Source of the DNA: Actinomycetota bacterium
GTDB lineage: Bacteria; Actinomycetota; Thermoleophilia; Gaiellales; Gaiellaceae
DNA length: 8,485 bases
Assembly: GCA_019236545.1 (NCBI GenBank)
Contig: JAFAIV010000283.1
Location: forward strand, 1 to 8,485
Reading direction: 5' to 3'
Shown here piece by piece: positions 7,341 through 8,485 of the stretch (the stretch's first letter is position 1; every line of letters begins with the position of its first letter). A program made the position numbers and the translations under genes. Under the pieces are notes generated by a model, which was given only the letters and a program-made list of their open reading frames with translations, was not told the DNA's origin and did no database searches.

Positions 7341-8485
7341 GCCCGGAACGCGTCGATCATCGCCTCGCGCTGCGTGCGCAGGAGGAGCGCGCGGTTGAGC
7401 GCGTTCACGATCGCGCGCAGCGACGCCGTGACGATGCTCGGGTGCACGGCGACGCCCCAGACGGGCTCGCCGTCGACCTCGGCCTCGACATAGGCGGCCG
7501 CGACCGCGTCCTCGCCGGAGGAGGTCGCGTGCTCGTGGTAGTCGAGGACGGTGATCTCGAAGCCGGTGTGCGCGCTCAGGCCGTGGACGAGCGACGCGAT
7601 CGGGCCGGTGCCGCCGCCCGCGACCTCGATCTCCTCGCCGTCCGCGAGGAGCCGTGCCGCGAGCCGGTCTCCGTCCGCCTCGGAGTCGTGCCGGTACGAG
7701 ACGAGCTGGTACGGCTCGGACACGTCCAGATAGGCCGCGCGGAAGAGCTCGTAGATGCGGTCGGCCGATAGCTCCCCGCCCTCGGCGTCCGTGATCGCCT
7801 GCACCTGCTGCGCGAGCTCGATCTGGAGGCCGCGCGGGAGCTCGAGCCCGTAGCGGTCGGAGAGGAGGTACGCGACGCCGCCCTTCCCGGACTGCGAGTT
7901 GACGCGGATGATCGCCTCGTACGTGCGGCCCACGTCGTGCGGGTCGATCGGCAGGTACGGGACGTCCCAGGCCGCGTCCCCTGCCTGCTTCCGCTGCTCG
8001 TGCATGCCCTTCTTGATCGCGTCCTGGTGCGAGCCCGAGAAGGCGGTGTAGACGAGCTCGCCCGCCCACGGGTGGCGCGGGTGCACCGGCAGCTCGTTGC
8101 ACTCCTCGACGACCGCGCGGGCCGCGTCCAGCTCGGACAGGTCGAGGCCCGGGTCGACGCCCTGCGTGAGCAGGTTCAGCGCGAGCGTGACGATGTCGAC
8201 GTTCCCGGTGCGCTCTCCGTTCCCGAACAGCGTCCCCTCGACGCGCTGCGCGCCCGCCATCAGGCCCAGCTCCGCCGTCGCGACCGCCGTTCCACGGTCG
8301 TTGTGCGGGTGGACGGAGAGGATCGCCGCGTCGCGCGTCGAGAAGTTGCGGCCGAACCACTCGATCCGGTCGGCGTAGACGTTCGGCGGGAAGTGCTCGA
8401 CCGTGGTCGGCAGGTTGACGATCATCGGCTCGGCCGTCGTCGGCCCCCACTCGGCCGCGACCGCCTCGCAGATCTCCAGCGCGTA
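7337..8485 (-). CDS. leuA: 2-isopropylmalate synthase, 5' end outside the window
   Basis: LeuA condenses acetyl-CoA with 2-ketoisovalerate to 2-isopropylmalate, the committed step of leucine synthesis. The C-terminal 382 residues are present. The frame stays open to the right edge and reads YALEICEAVAEWGPT before the internal methionine at 8425, so that methionine is not the start. In visible numbering, the metal-binding HPHND is at 58-62 (HPHNDRGTAVATAELGL), followed by GNGERTGNVD and FSGSHQDAIKKG. Residues from about 260 form the C-terminal LeuA regulatory domain (ITVLDYHEH, then VNALNRAL), where leucine feedback inhibition is expected. Segments such as NLPTTVEHFPPNVYADRIEW place it in the long Mycobacterium tuberculosis-type group, so roughly 200 residues are missing. 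The stop lies in a CTAG shared with the convergent channel gene. Confidence 0.96.
   Translation of the reverse strand, partial: YALEICEAVAAEWGPTTAEPMIVNLPTTVEHFPPNVYADRIEWFGRNFSTRDAAILSVHPHNDRGTAVATAELGLMAGAQRVEGTLFGNGERTGNVDIVTLALNLLTQGVDPGLDLSELDAARAVVEECNELPVHPRHPWAGELVYTAFSGSHQDAIKKGMHEQRKQAGDAAWDVPYLPIDPHDVGRTYEAIIRVNSQSGKGGVAYLLSDRYGLELPRGLQIELAQQVQAITDAEGGELSADRIYELFRAAYLDVSEPYQLVSYRHDSEADGDRLAARLLADGEEIEVAGGGTGPIASLVHGLSAHTGFEITVLDYHEHATSSGEDAVAAAYVEAEVDGEPVWGVAVHPSIVTASLRAIVNALNRALLLRTQREAMIDAFRA

Noticed and set aside
8423..8425. ATG at 8425 as the leuA start
   Set aside because: Codons upstream to the window edge keep encoding LeuA-like sequence (CEAVAEWGPT), so the gene is simply truncated by the window.
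6495..8450. 651-codon minus-strand ORF overlapping leuA and the channel gene
   Set aside because: It lies in a different frame from LeuA, is Arg/Ala/Gly-rich, and crosses two convergent real genes.

Overview
The window is about 8.5 kb of very GC-rich chromosomal DNA. Two 60-base samples counted by eye gave about 77% GC in the centre and 57% at the lowest point. GTG starts, genes packed with 4-base overlaps, TANNNT boxes just upstream of start codons, a Mycobacterium/Corynebacterium-type aspartokinase and a long-type 2-isopropylmalate synthase all point to an actinobacterium, possibly one of the deep lineages such as Thermoleophilia. That placement is inference. I see no rRNA, tRNA, CRISPR array, insertion sequence or phage gene. 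No stretch over 300 bases lacks a gene.

Layout, left to right: (1) 6-266 (+), a small 'virulence factor' (CvfC-like) domain protein, probably the last gene of an operon entering from the left. (2) 263-1159 (-), an HNH endonuclease of the predicted restriction-endonuclease type, with visibly lower GC in places, meeting gene 1 tail to tail with both stop codons inside one CTAG. (3) 1160-1309, a 150-base gap carrying a perfect 11-bp hairpin. (4) 1310-6113 (-), a compact cluster read leftward: a small unknown protein (6113 to 5928), a short-chain dehydrogenase (5918 to 5127), a 709-residue fusion of an APH-type kinase and a class III PLP enzyme of the phospho-lyase type (5130 to 3001), aspartokinase (3004 to 1745), and a VOC/glyoxalase-fold protein (1714 to 1310). 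The central three are joined by GTGA start/stop overlaps. (5) 6169-7340 (+), a conserved actinobacterial protein with a ParB-like DGYHR motif overlapping by ATGA a MIP-family channel. (6) 7337-8485 (-), 2-isopropylmalate synthase, cut by the right edge and meeting the channel gene at a second shared CTAG.

The most interesting element is the fused kinase/phospho-lyase. In animals the two halves correspond to separate enzymes: hydroxylysine kinase, and the ammonia-phospholyases acting on 5-phosphohydroxylysine or phosphoethanolamine. One chain here could phosphorylate an amino alcohol and then eliminate phosphate and ammonia to leave an aldehyde, with the adjacent dehydrogenase as a candidate partner. 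Its coupling to aspartokinase, the entry enzyme of the lysine/threonine/methionine pathway, is suggestive but may only be co-transcription. A second strong observation is a near-ideal ribosome binding site inside lysC, placed to make a separate 174-residue regulatory beta subunit.
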